From assembly GCA_963974265.1 (NCBI GenBank), contig CAXBDR010000290.1, positions 1-5,766 on the forward strand: a DNA stretch of 5,766 bases, in the 5' to 3' direction. The position numbers were made by a program, and so were the translations under genes. Positions 1 through 5,657 of this stretch are shown piece after piece. The number at the start of each line of letters is the position of its first letter. The stretch's first letter is position 1. The notes below the pieces were generated by a model. The model saw only the letters and a list, made by a program, of their open reading frames with translations. It made no database searches and had not been told where the DNA came from. The DNA comes from CAISIP01 sp963974265. Its GTDB lineage: Bacteria; Pseudomonadota; Gammaproteobacteria; Burkholderiales; Burkholderiaceae_C.

Positions 1-62
1 GACTTGAACCTACGACCAAAGGATTATGAGTCCTCTGCTCTAACCAACTGAGCTAACGGCCC
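1..62 (-). tRNA. tRNA with CAU anticodon, probably tRNA-Ile2 (partial, 3' end outside window)
   Basis: Read on the minus strand, the cloverleaf starts with acceptor GGGCCGT at 62-56. It continues with the D-arm (GCTC...GAGC, loop containing GGTTA), an anticodon arm whose loop CTCATAA (30-24) carries CAT at 28-26, variable loop TGGTC, and the 5' half of the T-arm with loop TTCAAGT. About 15 nt of the 3' end, including the acceptor 3' strand and any CCA, lie outside the window. CAU tRNAs can be initiator Met, elongator Met or Ile2, whose C34 is converted to lysidine by TilS. C4 and C5 of the acceptor, the TGGTC variable loop and the TTCAAGT T-loop match my recollection of E. coli ileX rather than metT, so I favour Ile2. 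Automated annotation would probably label it tRNA-Met. The tRNA call is firm; the isotype is inference. Confidence 0.88.
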
Positions 63-68
63 GACCGA

Positions 69-81
69 AGCGGCGATTGTA
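69..81 (-). promoter_or_regulatory. Candidate tRNA promoter: -10 box with GC-rich discriminator
   Basis: On the minus strand TACAAT (81-76) matches five of six bases of the sigma70 -10 consensus TATAAT. The bases after it, CGCCGC, form a GC-rich discriminator of the kind seen at stringently controlled stable-RNA promoters. Transcription would start near 69, about 7 nt before tRNA base 1. No good TTGACA-like -35 box is seen at 16-18 bp spacing, where the last codons of hrcA lie. The element is supported only by position and the -10 match; the tRNA could instead be read through from hrcA. Confidence 0.4.
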
Positions 82-88
82 TAGGCCG

Positions 89-1093
89 CTATTTCTGGTA
101 ACTCAGCGCGTTGCTGACCAGCCGCGAGGTGATGTCGACGATCTGGATCATGCGGTCGTAGGCCATGCGGGTCGGGCCGATGACGCCGATGGTGCCGACG
201 ACCTGGCCGTCGACCTCGTAGGGTGCACTGACGATGGACAGATCCTCGAAGGGCACGACCTGGCTTTCGCCGCCGATGAAGATGCGTACGCCTTCGGCCT
301 GGCCGGCCACTTCGAGCAGGCGCATCAGCTGGGCCTTCTGCTCGAAGAGCTCGAACGCGCGCCGCAGCTGGTTCATGTCGCTGGAGAAGTCTGACAGGGC
401 CAGCAGGTTGCGTTCACCCGAGATGACGACGCCGTCGTCGGGCTGGTCGTTTTCCTCGTTGTTGATGGTCACGGCGGCCTGCATCAACGCGGCGATCTCG
501 CTGCGCAGCGACTCGACTTCCTGCTGCAGTCGCGCGCTCACATGCTCGATGGCCATGCCGACGTAATGCGAATTGAGGAAGTTGGCCGCCTCCACCAGTT
601 CGGCCTGGGAATAATCGGTCTCGGTGAAGATCACGCGGTTCTGCACATCGCCATTGGGCGATACGATGATCACCAGCAGCCGGCGCTCCGACAACCGCAG
701 GAACTCGATATGCCGAAACACCGAACTGCGCCTGGGCGCCACCACGACACCCACGAACTGCGACAGGTTCGACAACAGCCCGGCGGCCTTGGTCAACACC
801 TTCTGCGGCTGGTCCGGCGTGAGGACCTGCGCTGGCAGGTCGCTCTTGCGCACCGTCAGCATGGTGTCGACGAACAAGCGGTAGCCGCGGGCCGTGGGGA
901 TGCGCCCCGCCGAGGTGTGCGGGCTGACGATCAGGCCCATGTCTTCCAGATCGGCCATCACGTTGCGGATGGTCGCGGGGGACAACTCCAGGCCGCTTTG
1001 GCGCGACAGGGTGCGCGAGCCAACCGGCTGCCCGTCTGCGATGTATCGCTCGACCAGGGCCTTCATCAGCAACTTGGAACGGTCATCGAGCAT
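89..1093 (-). CDS. hrcA: Heat-inducible transcription repressor HrcA
   Basis: 334 aa, normal length for the family. HrcA represses chaperone operons (groESL, and in some lineages dnaK) by binding the CIRCE inverted repeat as a dimer in the cytoplasm; its activity depends on GroEL. The N-terminus carries the family winged-helix domain: VERYIADGQPVGSRTLS at about 14-30, the helix-turn-helix SPATIRNVMADLEDMGLI at 38-55 and the wing PHTSAGRIPT at 58-67. The central inserted dimerisation region has a short acidic linker (NNEENDQPDDG, 211-221) followed by ISGERNLL (224-231). The C-terminus has IGPTRMAYDRM (from 305), also typical. The ATG at 1093 fits the family start (MLD-R-KLL). No Shine-Dalgarno sequence precedes it. 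A -10-like TAAAAT lies 6 nt upstream, so the transcript may be leaderless. No CIRCE (TTAGCACTC-N9-GAGTGCTAA) is visible near the gene, so self-repression through CIRCE is not supported. It is divergent from nadK; the tRNA lies 26 bp downstream on the same strand. Confidence 0.97.
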   Translation of the reverse strand: MLDDRSKLLMKALVERYIADGQPVGSRTLSRQSGLELSPATIRNVMADLEDMGLIVSPHTSAGRIPTARGYRLFVDTMLTVRKSDLPAQVLTPDQPQKVLTKAAGLLSNLSQFVGVVVAPRRSSVFRHIEFLRLSERRLLVIIVSPNGDVQNRVIFTETDYSQAELVEAANFLNSHYVGMAIEHVSARLQQEVESLRSEIAALMQAAVTINNEENDQPDDGVVISGERNLLALSDFSSDMNQLRRAFELFEQKAQLMRLLEVAGQAEGVRIFIGGESQVVPFEDLSIVSAPYEVDGQVVGTIGVIGPTRMAYDRMIQIVDITSRLVSNALSYQK

Positions 1094-1099
1094 CCGGTC

Positions 1100-1105
1100 A
1101 TTTTA
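1100..1105 (-). promoter_or_regulatory. Candidate -10 box for hrcA
   Basis: TAAAAT on the minus strand (1105-1100) matches TATAAT at five of six positions and ends exactly 6 nt before the hrcA ATG, so a start site would fall at or next to the A of the start codon. There is no extended -10 TG and no clear -35 box at 16-18 bp, where the sequence lies inside nadK. A weak candidate on its own, strengthened by the missing Shine-Dalgarno sequence. Confidence 0.35.
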
Positions 1106-1106
1106 G

Positions 1107-1115
1107 TGATGTAAT
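1107..1115 (+). promoter_or_regulatory. Candidate extended -10 promoter for nadK-recN-rapZ
   Basis: TGATGTAAT contains TGTAAT (1110-1115, five of six matches to TATAAT) preceded by TG plus one base, the extended -10 motif that lets sigma70 start without a good -35. The -35 region (about 1087-1092, inside hrcA) is poor, as expected for this class. The hexamer ends 6 nt before the nadK ATG, predicting a start site at or beside that ATG. It would drive nadK and probably the two genes behind it. Confidence 0.45.
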
Positions 1116-1121
1116 TTGCCG

Positions 1122-2018
1122 ATGCAGTCCCAATTCCGCCATGTCGCTCTCATCGGCAAATACCAGGCCGTAGGCTCCGGTTCCGCTGGCGCGTCGTCGC
1201 GCCGGGCCATGGAAGACATCGCGCATTTCCTGCATGCGCAGGGCTGCGAAGTGGCGTTCGAGGCAGAGACGGCGCGCAACCTGGGCATCACCGGCCATGC
1301 CATGCTGGACGTGGACGGCATCGGCGCCCAGTGCGACCTCGGGCTGGTCGTGGGCGGCGACGGCACGATGCTGGGCATCGGGCGCCAGCTGGCCTGCCAC
1401 AACGTGCCGCTGATCGGCATCAACCAGGGCCGCCTGGGCTTCATCACCGACATCCCGCTCGAAGGCTACCAGGCGGTGCTGCTGCCGATGCTGCAAGGTG
1501 CCTACGAGGAAGACCGGCGCAGCCTGATGCAGGCGCGGGTCATGCGCGACGGTCACTGCGTGTTCGATGCGCTGGCCATGAACGACGTGGTCGTGAACCG
1601 CGGCGCGACCTCCGGCATGGTCGAGCTGCGGGTCGAGGTGGACGGCCATTTTGTCGCCAACCAGCGCGCCGACGGCCTGATCATCGCCAGTCCGACCGGC
1701 TCCACGGCTTATGCCTTGTCCGCCGGGGGACCCTTGTTGCACCCGTCGCTGCCGGGTTGGGTCATGGTGCCTATCGCACCGCACACCTTGTCCAACCGGT
1801 CCATCGTGCTCGCCGACGCCGCGGAAATCGCCATCGAAGTCGTCGCCGGGCGCGACGCCAGCGCGAACTTCGACATGCAGTCGCTGGCGTCGCTGCTGCA
1901 CGGCGACCGCATCGTCGTGTCCCGGTCCCAGCACCGGATGCGTTTCCTGCATCCCAAGGGCTGGAGCTACTTCGACACCTTGCGGCAAAAGCTGCACTGG
2001 AACGAAGGAGTGGCCTGA
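1122..2018 (+). CDS. nadK: NAD kinase
   Basis: 298 aa from ATG 1122. The enzyme phosphorylates NAD+ on the 2'-hydroxyl of its adenosine ribose, using ATP or polyphosphate, and is the only route to NADP+ in most bacteria; it is cytoplasmic. Family motifs are intact: GGDGT at 78-82 with catalytic D80, GINQGRLGFITD at 99-110, ND at 154-155, ADGLIIASPTGSTAY at 183-197 followed by LSAGGP, and PIAPHTLSNR downstream. The start VALIGKY (8-14) matches the strand that opens family members. An in-frame TTG at 1116 would add two residues, but lies immediately behind the -10 hexamer and upstream of the predicted transcript start, so ATG 1122 is preferred. No Shine-Dalgarno sequence is present. The gene is 28 bp from divergent hrcA; recN follows after 2 bp. 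Confidence 0.97.
   Translation: MQSQFRHVALIGKYQAVGSGSAGASSRRAMEDIAHFLHAQGCEVAFEAETARNLGITGHAMLDVDGIGAQCDLGLVVGGDGTMLGIGRQLACHNVPLIGINQGRLGFITDIPLEGYQAVLLPMLQGAYEEDRRSLMQARVMRDGHCVFDALAMNDVVVNRGATSGMVELRVEVDGHFVANQRADGLIIASPTGSTAYALSAGGPLLHPSLPGWVMVPIAPHTLSNRSIVLADAAEIAIEVVAGRDASANFDMQSLASLLHGDRIVVSRSQHRMRFLHPKGWSYFDTLRQKLHWNEGVA
2005..2010 (+). promoter_or_regulatory. Ribosome binding site of recN, inside the end of nadK
   Basis: AAGGAG is a near-perfect Shine-Dalgarno sequence 10 nt upstream of GTG 2021. It decides the recN start, because the recN reading frame is open far upstream through nadK (back to about 1331). It lies in the last codons of nadK, so ribosomes finishing nadK pass directly over it. 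Confidence 0.8.
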
Positions 2019-2020
2019 TC

Positions 2021-3670
2021 GTGGCTCTCAGACGCATCGTCCTGCGCGACTTCGTCATCGTCGGCGAACTCGAGCTCGACCTCTTGGACGGGTTCACCGT
2101 ACTGACGGGCGAGACCGGTGCCGGCAAGTCCATCCTGATCGACGCATTGCAACTGGTCACCGGCGCCCGTGCCGATACCGGCACGGTGCGTGAAGGTGCC
2201 AGCCGCACCGAGGTCAGCGCCGAGTTCGACGCACCCCTCACCTTGACCCCCTGGCTGGAGGCGGCCGGATTCGATGCCGACGACACGCTGCTGCTGCGCC
2301 GTACGGTCGACCTGCAGGGCAAGAGCCGGGGCTGGATCAACGGCAGCCCTGCCACCGCCACCCAGCTGCGCGAGATCGGCGAACAACTGATCGACATCCA
2401 CGGCCAGCATGCCTGGCAAAGCCTGACGCGCGCCGACGCGGTGCGCGATCTGCTCGACGCGTACGCCAGGGTCGATACCGTGGCCCTCGGCGCCTTGTGG
2501 CACGACTGGCGCACGAAGAGCAAGACCCTGGCCGACGCGCAGGCGGCCCAGGCCGACCTGCAGCGCGAACGCGAACGCATCAGCTGGCAGATCGGCGAAC
2601 TCGACAAGCTCGCCCCCGCCGCCGACGAATGGGAGGCCCTGAGCACTGAACACAATCGGCTGGCGCATGCCCAGGCGCTGATCGAGGCCGCCCAGGGCGC
2701 GGTCGACGGATTGCAAGGTGGCGAATCCAGTGCGGCCGACATGGTGCAGTCGGCGCTCAACCTGCTGCTGCAGCAGACGCAACATGAACCCGGCTTCTCG
2801 GCCCTGGCCGACGAACTGGCCTCAAGCCTGGCCCAGCTGGAAGACGTGGCACATGCCCTGCGCGCCTACTTGCGCAAGACCGAACCCGACCCACAACGCC
2901 TGGCGCAGCTCGATGAACGCATGGCGTCCTGGGTCTCGCTGGCCCGCCGCTACAAGCGACCGCCGCAGGACCTGCCCGACCTGCTTGCAGGATGGCGCGA
3001 AGAACTGGCCCGTCTCGACGCCGCTGCCGACCTCGACGGCCTGCTGGCTGCGGAGCAGACGGCCCAGGCCACCTACATGCGCGAGGCCAAGTCCCTGACA
3101 CGCGCCCGGACCAAGGCCGCCGGCCAGCTGTCCCATGCCATCACCCAGGCCATGCAAGGCCTGGGCATGGCCGGTGGCAGCTTCGAGGTCCGGTTGCAGG
3201 TTGCCGCACAGGCCATGCAGTCCGGGCTCGACGACGTCGGCTTTCTGGTCGCCGGCCATGCCGGCACCACCCCTCGCCCGGTCGCCAAGGTCGCCTCGGG
3301 TGGCGAGTTGTCGCGGCTGGCGCTGGCCATCGCGGTCACGACCAGCCGCCTGGGCACCGCCCAGACCCTGATCTTCGACGAGGTCGACTCCGGCGTCGGT
3401 GGCGCGGTGGCGCAGACTGTCGGCCGGCTGATGCGCCAGCTTGGCACCGACCGGCAGGTGCTGGCCGTGACCCACCTGCCGCAGGTGGCCGCCTGTGCCG
3501 ATCATCATCTCGTGGTATCCAAGCAATTGCACGGCGGCTCCACACTGAGTTCGGTCACGCACGTGCAGGGCGAGTCCCGGGTCGCGGAGATCGCACGCAT
3601 GCTCGGCGGCGAACGACTGCTGGAAACCACGGTGGCGCACGCGAAGGAAATGTTGCAGGCTTCAACCTGA
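2021..3670 (+). CDS. recN: DNA repair protein RecN (SMC-like ATPase)
   Basis: 549 aa, close to E. coli RecN (553). RecN is a cohesin-like ATPase recruited to double-strand breaks, where it works with RecA to hold broken ends or sister chromosomes together. The head domain is split: Walker A GETGAGKS at 30-37 and IHGQHA at 126-131 lie on the N-terminal side. The ABC signature ASGGELSRL (425-433), Walker B LIFDE (450-454), D-loop DSGVGG (456-461) and THLPQVA lie on the C-terminal side. Between them, about 155-400, is a Gln-, Glu-, Ala- and Leu-rich coiled-coil arm, short as usual for RecN. The GTG start gives MALRRIVLRDFVIVGELELD, which aligns with the family start; the Shine-Dalgarno sequence at 2005-2010 supports it. 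The nadK stop is 2 bp upstream, so translation is probably coupled. No LexA box was recognised upstream, so SOS control is not shown here. Confidence 0.97.
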   Translation: MALRRIVLRDFVIVGELELDLLDGFTVLTGETGAGKSILIDALQLVTGARADTGTVREGASRTEVSAEFDAPLTLTPWLEAAGFDADDTLLLRRTVDLQGKSRGWINGSPATATQLREIGEQLIDIHGQHAWQSLTRADAVRDLLDAYARVDTVALGALWHDWRTKSKTLADAQAAQADLQRERERISWQIGELDKLAPAADEWEALSTEHNRLAHAQALIEAAQGAVDGLQGGESSAADMVQSALNLLLQQTQHEPGFSALADELASSLAQLEDVAHALRAYLRKTEPDPQRLAQLDERMASWVSLARRYKRPPQDLPDLLAGWREELARLDAAADLDGLLAAEQTAQATYMREAKSLTRARTKAAGQLSHAITQAMQGLGMAGGSFEVRLQVAAQAMQSGLDDVGFLVAGHAGTTPRPVAKVASGGELSRLALAIAVTTSRLGTAQTLIFDEVDSGVGGAVAQTVGRLMRQLGTDRQVLAVTHLPQVAACADHHLVVSKQLHGGSTLSSVTHVQGESRVAEIARMLGGERLLETTVAHAKEMLQAST

Positions 3671-3696
3671 GAAACGCGAAAGTGGAACAAGCAACC

Positions 3697-4614
3697 ATGG
3701 CTCTGGAACTGGTACTCATCACCGGCATGTCGGGATCCGGCAAATCGGTGGCCCTGCACGCGGTCGAGGACGCTGGCTACTTCTGCGTCGACAACCTGCC
3801 ACCGGAGCTGCTGCTGCAGTTCGTGCAATTGCAGGAGACGCGCCAGAACCATCGGGTCGCCATCGCCATGGACGTGCGCAGCGCCGAAGCCTTGCCGCAG
3901 GTGCCGCAGCGTCTGCGTGCGCTGGCCGCCATGGGTGTCGTCATCAAGTCCTTGTTCCTGGACTCGACCACCGACACGCTGGTGCGGCGTTATTCGGAGT
4001 CGCGCCGCAAGCATCCGTTGTCGCAGTCCGATACGCCCGATGCGGCCAACGACCAGCGCCGGGCGCTGGTCGACGCGATCGAGCTCGAGCGCGAGTTGCT
4101 GGCCGACCTGCGCGAACACGCACACGTCATCGACACCAGCCTGATCCGGCCGTCGCAACTGCAGCGCTACGTCAAGTCCCTGATCGTCGTGCGCGGCGGG
4201 CACCTGACGCTGGTTTTCGAGTCGTTCGCATTCAAGCGCGGCATACCCGGCGATGCCGATTTCGTGTTCGACGTGCGCATGTTGCCCAATCCGCATTACG
4301 AACCCGACCTCAAGGCCCTGACCGGCAAGGATCCGGCCGTGGTTGCGTTTTTCCAGCAGCACGACCAAGTGCACCAGATGATGCTGCAGATTGCGCAGTT
4401 CCTCGACCAATGGCTCGATCCCTTGTCGAACGACAACCGCAGTTACGTCACGGTGGCGATCGGCTGCACCGGAGGCCAGCATCGCTCCGTCTATCTGGTC
4501 GAGGAGCTCTCGCGCCTGTTCGCCGACCGCTGGACCACACTCAGCCGCCACCGCGAGCTCGACGCCACGCCAGGCAAATACCCGACCACGACCTTCGGCT
4601 GGCCTCAGGCCTGA
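3697..4614 (+). CDS. rapZ: RapZ family nucleotide-binding protein (YvcJ/YhbJ)
   Basis: 305 aa. In E. coli RapZ binds the small RNAs GlmY and GlmZ and hands GlmZ to RNase E, tuning glmS and amino-sugar synthesis; in Firmicutes the relative YvcJ is a nucleotide hydrolase. The protein opens with Walker A GMSGSGKS (10-17), then GYFCVDNLP (27-35), DVRS (59-62), a Walker B-like LFLDS (86-90) and RRYSESRRKHPL (97-108). The C-terminal domain has FAFKRG, DVRMLPNPHYEPDLKALTGKD and IGCTGGQHRSV (255-265, with C257 and H262). After SRHRE the tail differs from E. coli: the final basic Lys-Arg-Lys cluster is absent, and about 20 neutral residues follow, ending WPQA. ATG 3697 has only a weak GGAA (3684-3687) before it; GTG 3682 would add five residues and fits the family less well. 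It follows recN by 26 bp. hprK, its frequent betaproteobacterial neighbour, is not in the window. Confidence 0.95.
   Translation: MALELVLITGMSGSGKSVALHAVEDAGYFCVDNLPPELLLQFVQLQETRQNHRVAIAMDVRSAEALPQVPQRLRALAAMGVVIKSLFLDSTTDTLVRRYSESRRKHPLSQSDTPDAANDQRRALVDAIELERELLADLREHAHVIDTSLIRPSQLQRYVKSLIVVRGGHLTLVFESFAFKRGIPGDADFVFDVRMLPNPHYEPDLKALTGKDPAVVAFFQQHDQVHQMMLQIAQFLDQWLDPLSNDNRSYVTVAIGCTGGQHRSVYLVEELSRLFADRWTTLSRHRELDATPGKYPTTTFGWPQA
4605..4614. repeat. Perfect 10-bp palindrome forming the rapZ/mutY overlap
   Basis: TCAGGCCTGA is its own reverse complement and spans exactly the bases shared by the two convergent coding ends. Each gene therefore ends in CAG-GCC-TGA (Gln-Ala-stop). The symmetry stops there: flanking bases 4604 (C) and 4615 (A) do not pair. 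As a hairpin it would need a very tight loop, so it is not an intrinsic terminator. Confidence 0.9.
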
Positions 4615-5657
4615 AGCAGGATGCGCCGAACCGGCGCGGGCAGGCCGAGCTGCGGCCACGTGCTGGCATCGAACCAGCCTCCCCCTTCGGGGGCCGACGC
4701 GAACGCACTCTTCGGCAGGTCGACCTGTACCGGGTGCAGGTGCAGGTCCTTGTGCGTCAGCACATGCGTGAATACCGGGTGGTCGCGCAAGTGTGCGCGG
4801 TAGTGCGGCGGCACCTGGTCCTCCAGTGCCGAGCGGCTGTCGAACCAGGGCAGGCAATGCAGGCCGGCCCAGACGCCGGGTGACGGCCGGCGCTGCAGCC
4901 AGACGGCTTCGCGGCTGGAGCTGCGCGCCCACAACAACCACACCGACTGCGCGCTGCGCCTGAGCGTGCGGCTGCGCACCGGAAACGCCTGCGGCCGCCC
5001 CTGCGCAAACGCCACGCAGCCGGAACGGACGGGGCAGCGGTCACATTGGGGGTTGCGCGGCAGGCATACCGTCGCACCGAGGTCCATCATGCCCTGGGTG
5101 TAGCGCGGCATGGCCTGCGACAGGTCGCGACGTGGCAACAGCTCGGTCGCGGCGTTCCACAGGAGTTGCTGGTTCGACTGCGACGCCAGGTCGGCGTCGA
5201 AACCCAGCACCCGAGCCAGCACCCGGCGGACATTGGCATCGAGAATGGCAACCCGCTCGCCAAAACACAGCGAGGCGATGGCCGCCGCCGTGGATCGGCC
5301 GATGCCCGGCAGGCTCGCGAGTGTCGGCGCGTCACCCGGAAACACGCCACCCCAGCGCAGCACCACCTCGATGGCACAGCGGTGAAGGTTGCGCGCCCGA
5401 CTGTAATAACCCAGTCCGCTCCACTGGCCCATCACGTCATCCTGGCTGGCCTGGGCCAGCGCGTGCACGTCCGGGAAGCGGGCCATGAAACGTTCGAAGT
5501 AAGCGATCACGGTGGCCACCTGCGTCTGCTGCAGCATCACCTCCGACAACCACACCCGGTACGGGTCACGGGTGTTCTGCCAGGGCAGGTCATGGCGACC
5601 ATGCGCCAGTTGCCAGGCCACGACACGGCTGGCAAAACGCGTTCCGGGGCTGCTCAA
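4605..5657 (-). CDS. mutY: Adenine DNA glycosylase MutY
   Basis: 350 aa, the same as E. coli MutY. It removes adenine mispaired with 8-oxoguanine (or G), preventing G:C to T:A changes; it acts in the GO repair pathway with MutM and MutT. Visible features are catalytic E39 in SEVMLQQTQV, helix-hairpin-helix LPGIGRSTAAAI (116-127), catalytic D140 in ILDANVRRVLAR, and the [4Fe-4S] cluster cysteines C198, C205, C208, C214 (spacing 6-2-5). A C-terminal NUDIX-like 8-oxoguanine recognition domain runs from about 230 to 350. The start codon is TTG at 5657-5655: no ATG or GTG lies between the upstream in-frame stop (5750-5748) and it, and the protein from TTG aligns with E. coli MutY from its first residue, reaching LPWQ at 24-27 as there. 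TTG overlaps the stop of the preceding gene (shared TTGA), and no Shine-Dalgarno sequence is seen, suggesting coupled re-initiation. The 3' end overlaps rapZ by 10 bp. Confidence 0.97.
   Translation of the reverse strand: MSSPGTRFASRVVAWQLAHGRHDLPWQNTRDPYRVWLSEVMLQQTQVATVIAYFERFMARFPDVHALAQASQDDVMGQWSGLGYYSRARNLHRCAIEVVLRWGGVFPGDAPTLASLPGIGRSTAAAIASLCFGERVAILDANVRRVLARVLGFDADLASQSNQQLLWNAATELLPRRDLSQAMPRYTQGMMDLGATVCLPRNPQCDRCPVRSGCVAFAQGRPQAFPVRSRTLRRSAQSVWLLWARSSSREAVWLQRRPSPGVWAGLHCLPWFDSRSALEDQVPPHYRAHLRDHPVFTHVLTHKDLHLHPVQVDLPKSAFASAPEGGGWFDASTWPQLGLPAPVRRILLQA
4623..4637. other. GC-only stem-loop just after the rapZ stop, inside mutY
   Basis: GCGCCG (4623-4628), loop AAC, CGGCGC (4632-4637): a perfect 6-bp all-GC stem starting 9 nt past the rapZ stop. 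No T-run follows on either strand, so it is not a standard intrinsic terminator. It could protect the 3' end of the rapZ message or pause polymerase, but it also encodes Ala-Pro-Val-Arg-Arg near the MutY C-terminus and may be there only for coding reasons. Confidence 0.4.
4681..4693. other. C5/G5 hairpin with TTC loop inside mutY
   Basis: CCCCC TTC GGGGG can fold as a 5-bp stem with a 3-nt loop, or on the plus strand as a 4-bp stem closed by a stable C(UUCG)G tetraloop. It lies 66 nt past the rapZ stop. On the mutY strand it encodes Pro-Glu-Gly-Gly in the NUDIX-like domain. No T-run follows. Function unknown. Confidence 0.35.

Noticed and set aside
542..1114. 190-codon plus-strand open frame opposite hrcA
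   Set aside because: It is the shadow of hrcA, with no motif and no ribosome site.
1098..1997. 299-codon open frame antisense to nadK
   Set aside because: nadK has all catalytic motifs; the antisense product shows His/Gln/Asp-rich GC-shadow composition and no family pattern.
1331..2020. Extension of the recN frame by 230 codons through nadK, suggesting a longer or fused protein
   Set aside because: The extension is Arg-rich shadow sequence of nadK. RecN homology begins at GTG 2021, which has a good Shine-Dalgarno sequence.
2765..2776. 12-bp palindrome CTGCTGCAGCAG
   Set aside because: It encodes Leu-Leu-Gln-Gln with preferred codons in the recN coiled coil; the symmetry follows from codon choice.
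3682..3684. GTG 3682 as the rapZ start
   Set aside because: It adds five residues (MEQAT) not typical of the family; ATG 3697 puts the P-loop at the usual distance from the N-terminus.
3671..3696. Terminator or promoter between recN and rapZ
   Set aside because: The 26-bp gap has no hairpin with a T-run and no convincing -10/-35 pair.
3505..4941. 478-codon open frame on the minus strand across the end of recN, all of rapZ and the end of mutY
   Set aside because: It is antisense to three genes with complete family motifs, and its translation is Arg/Gln/His-rich without recognisable domains. Such frames are expected in high-GC DNA.
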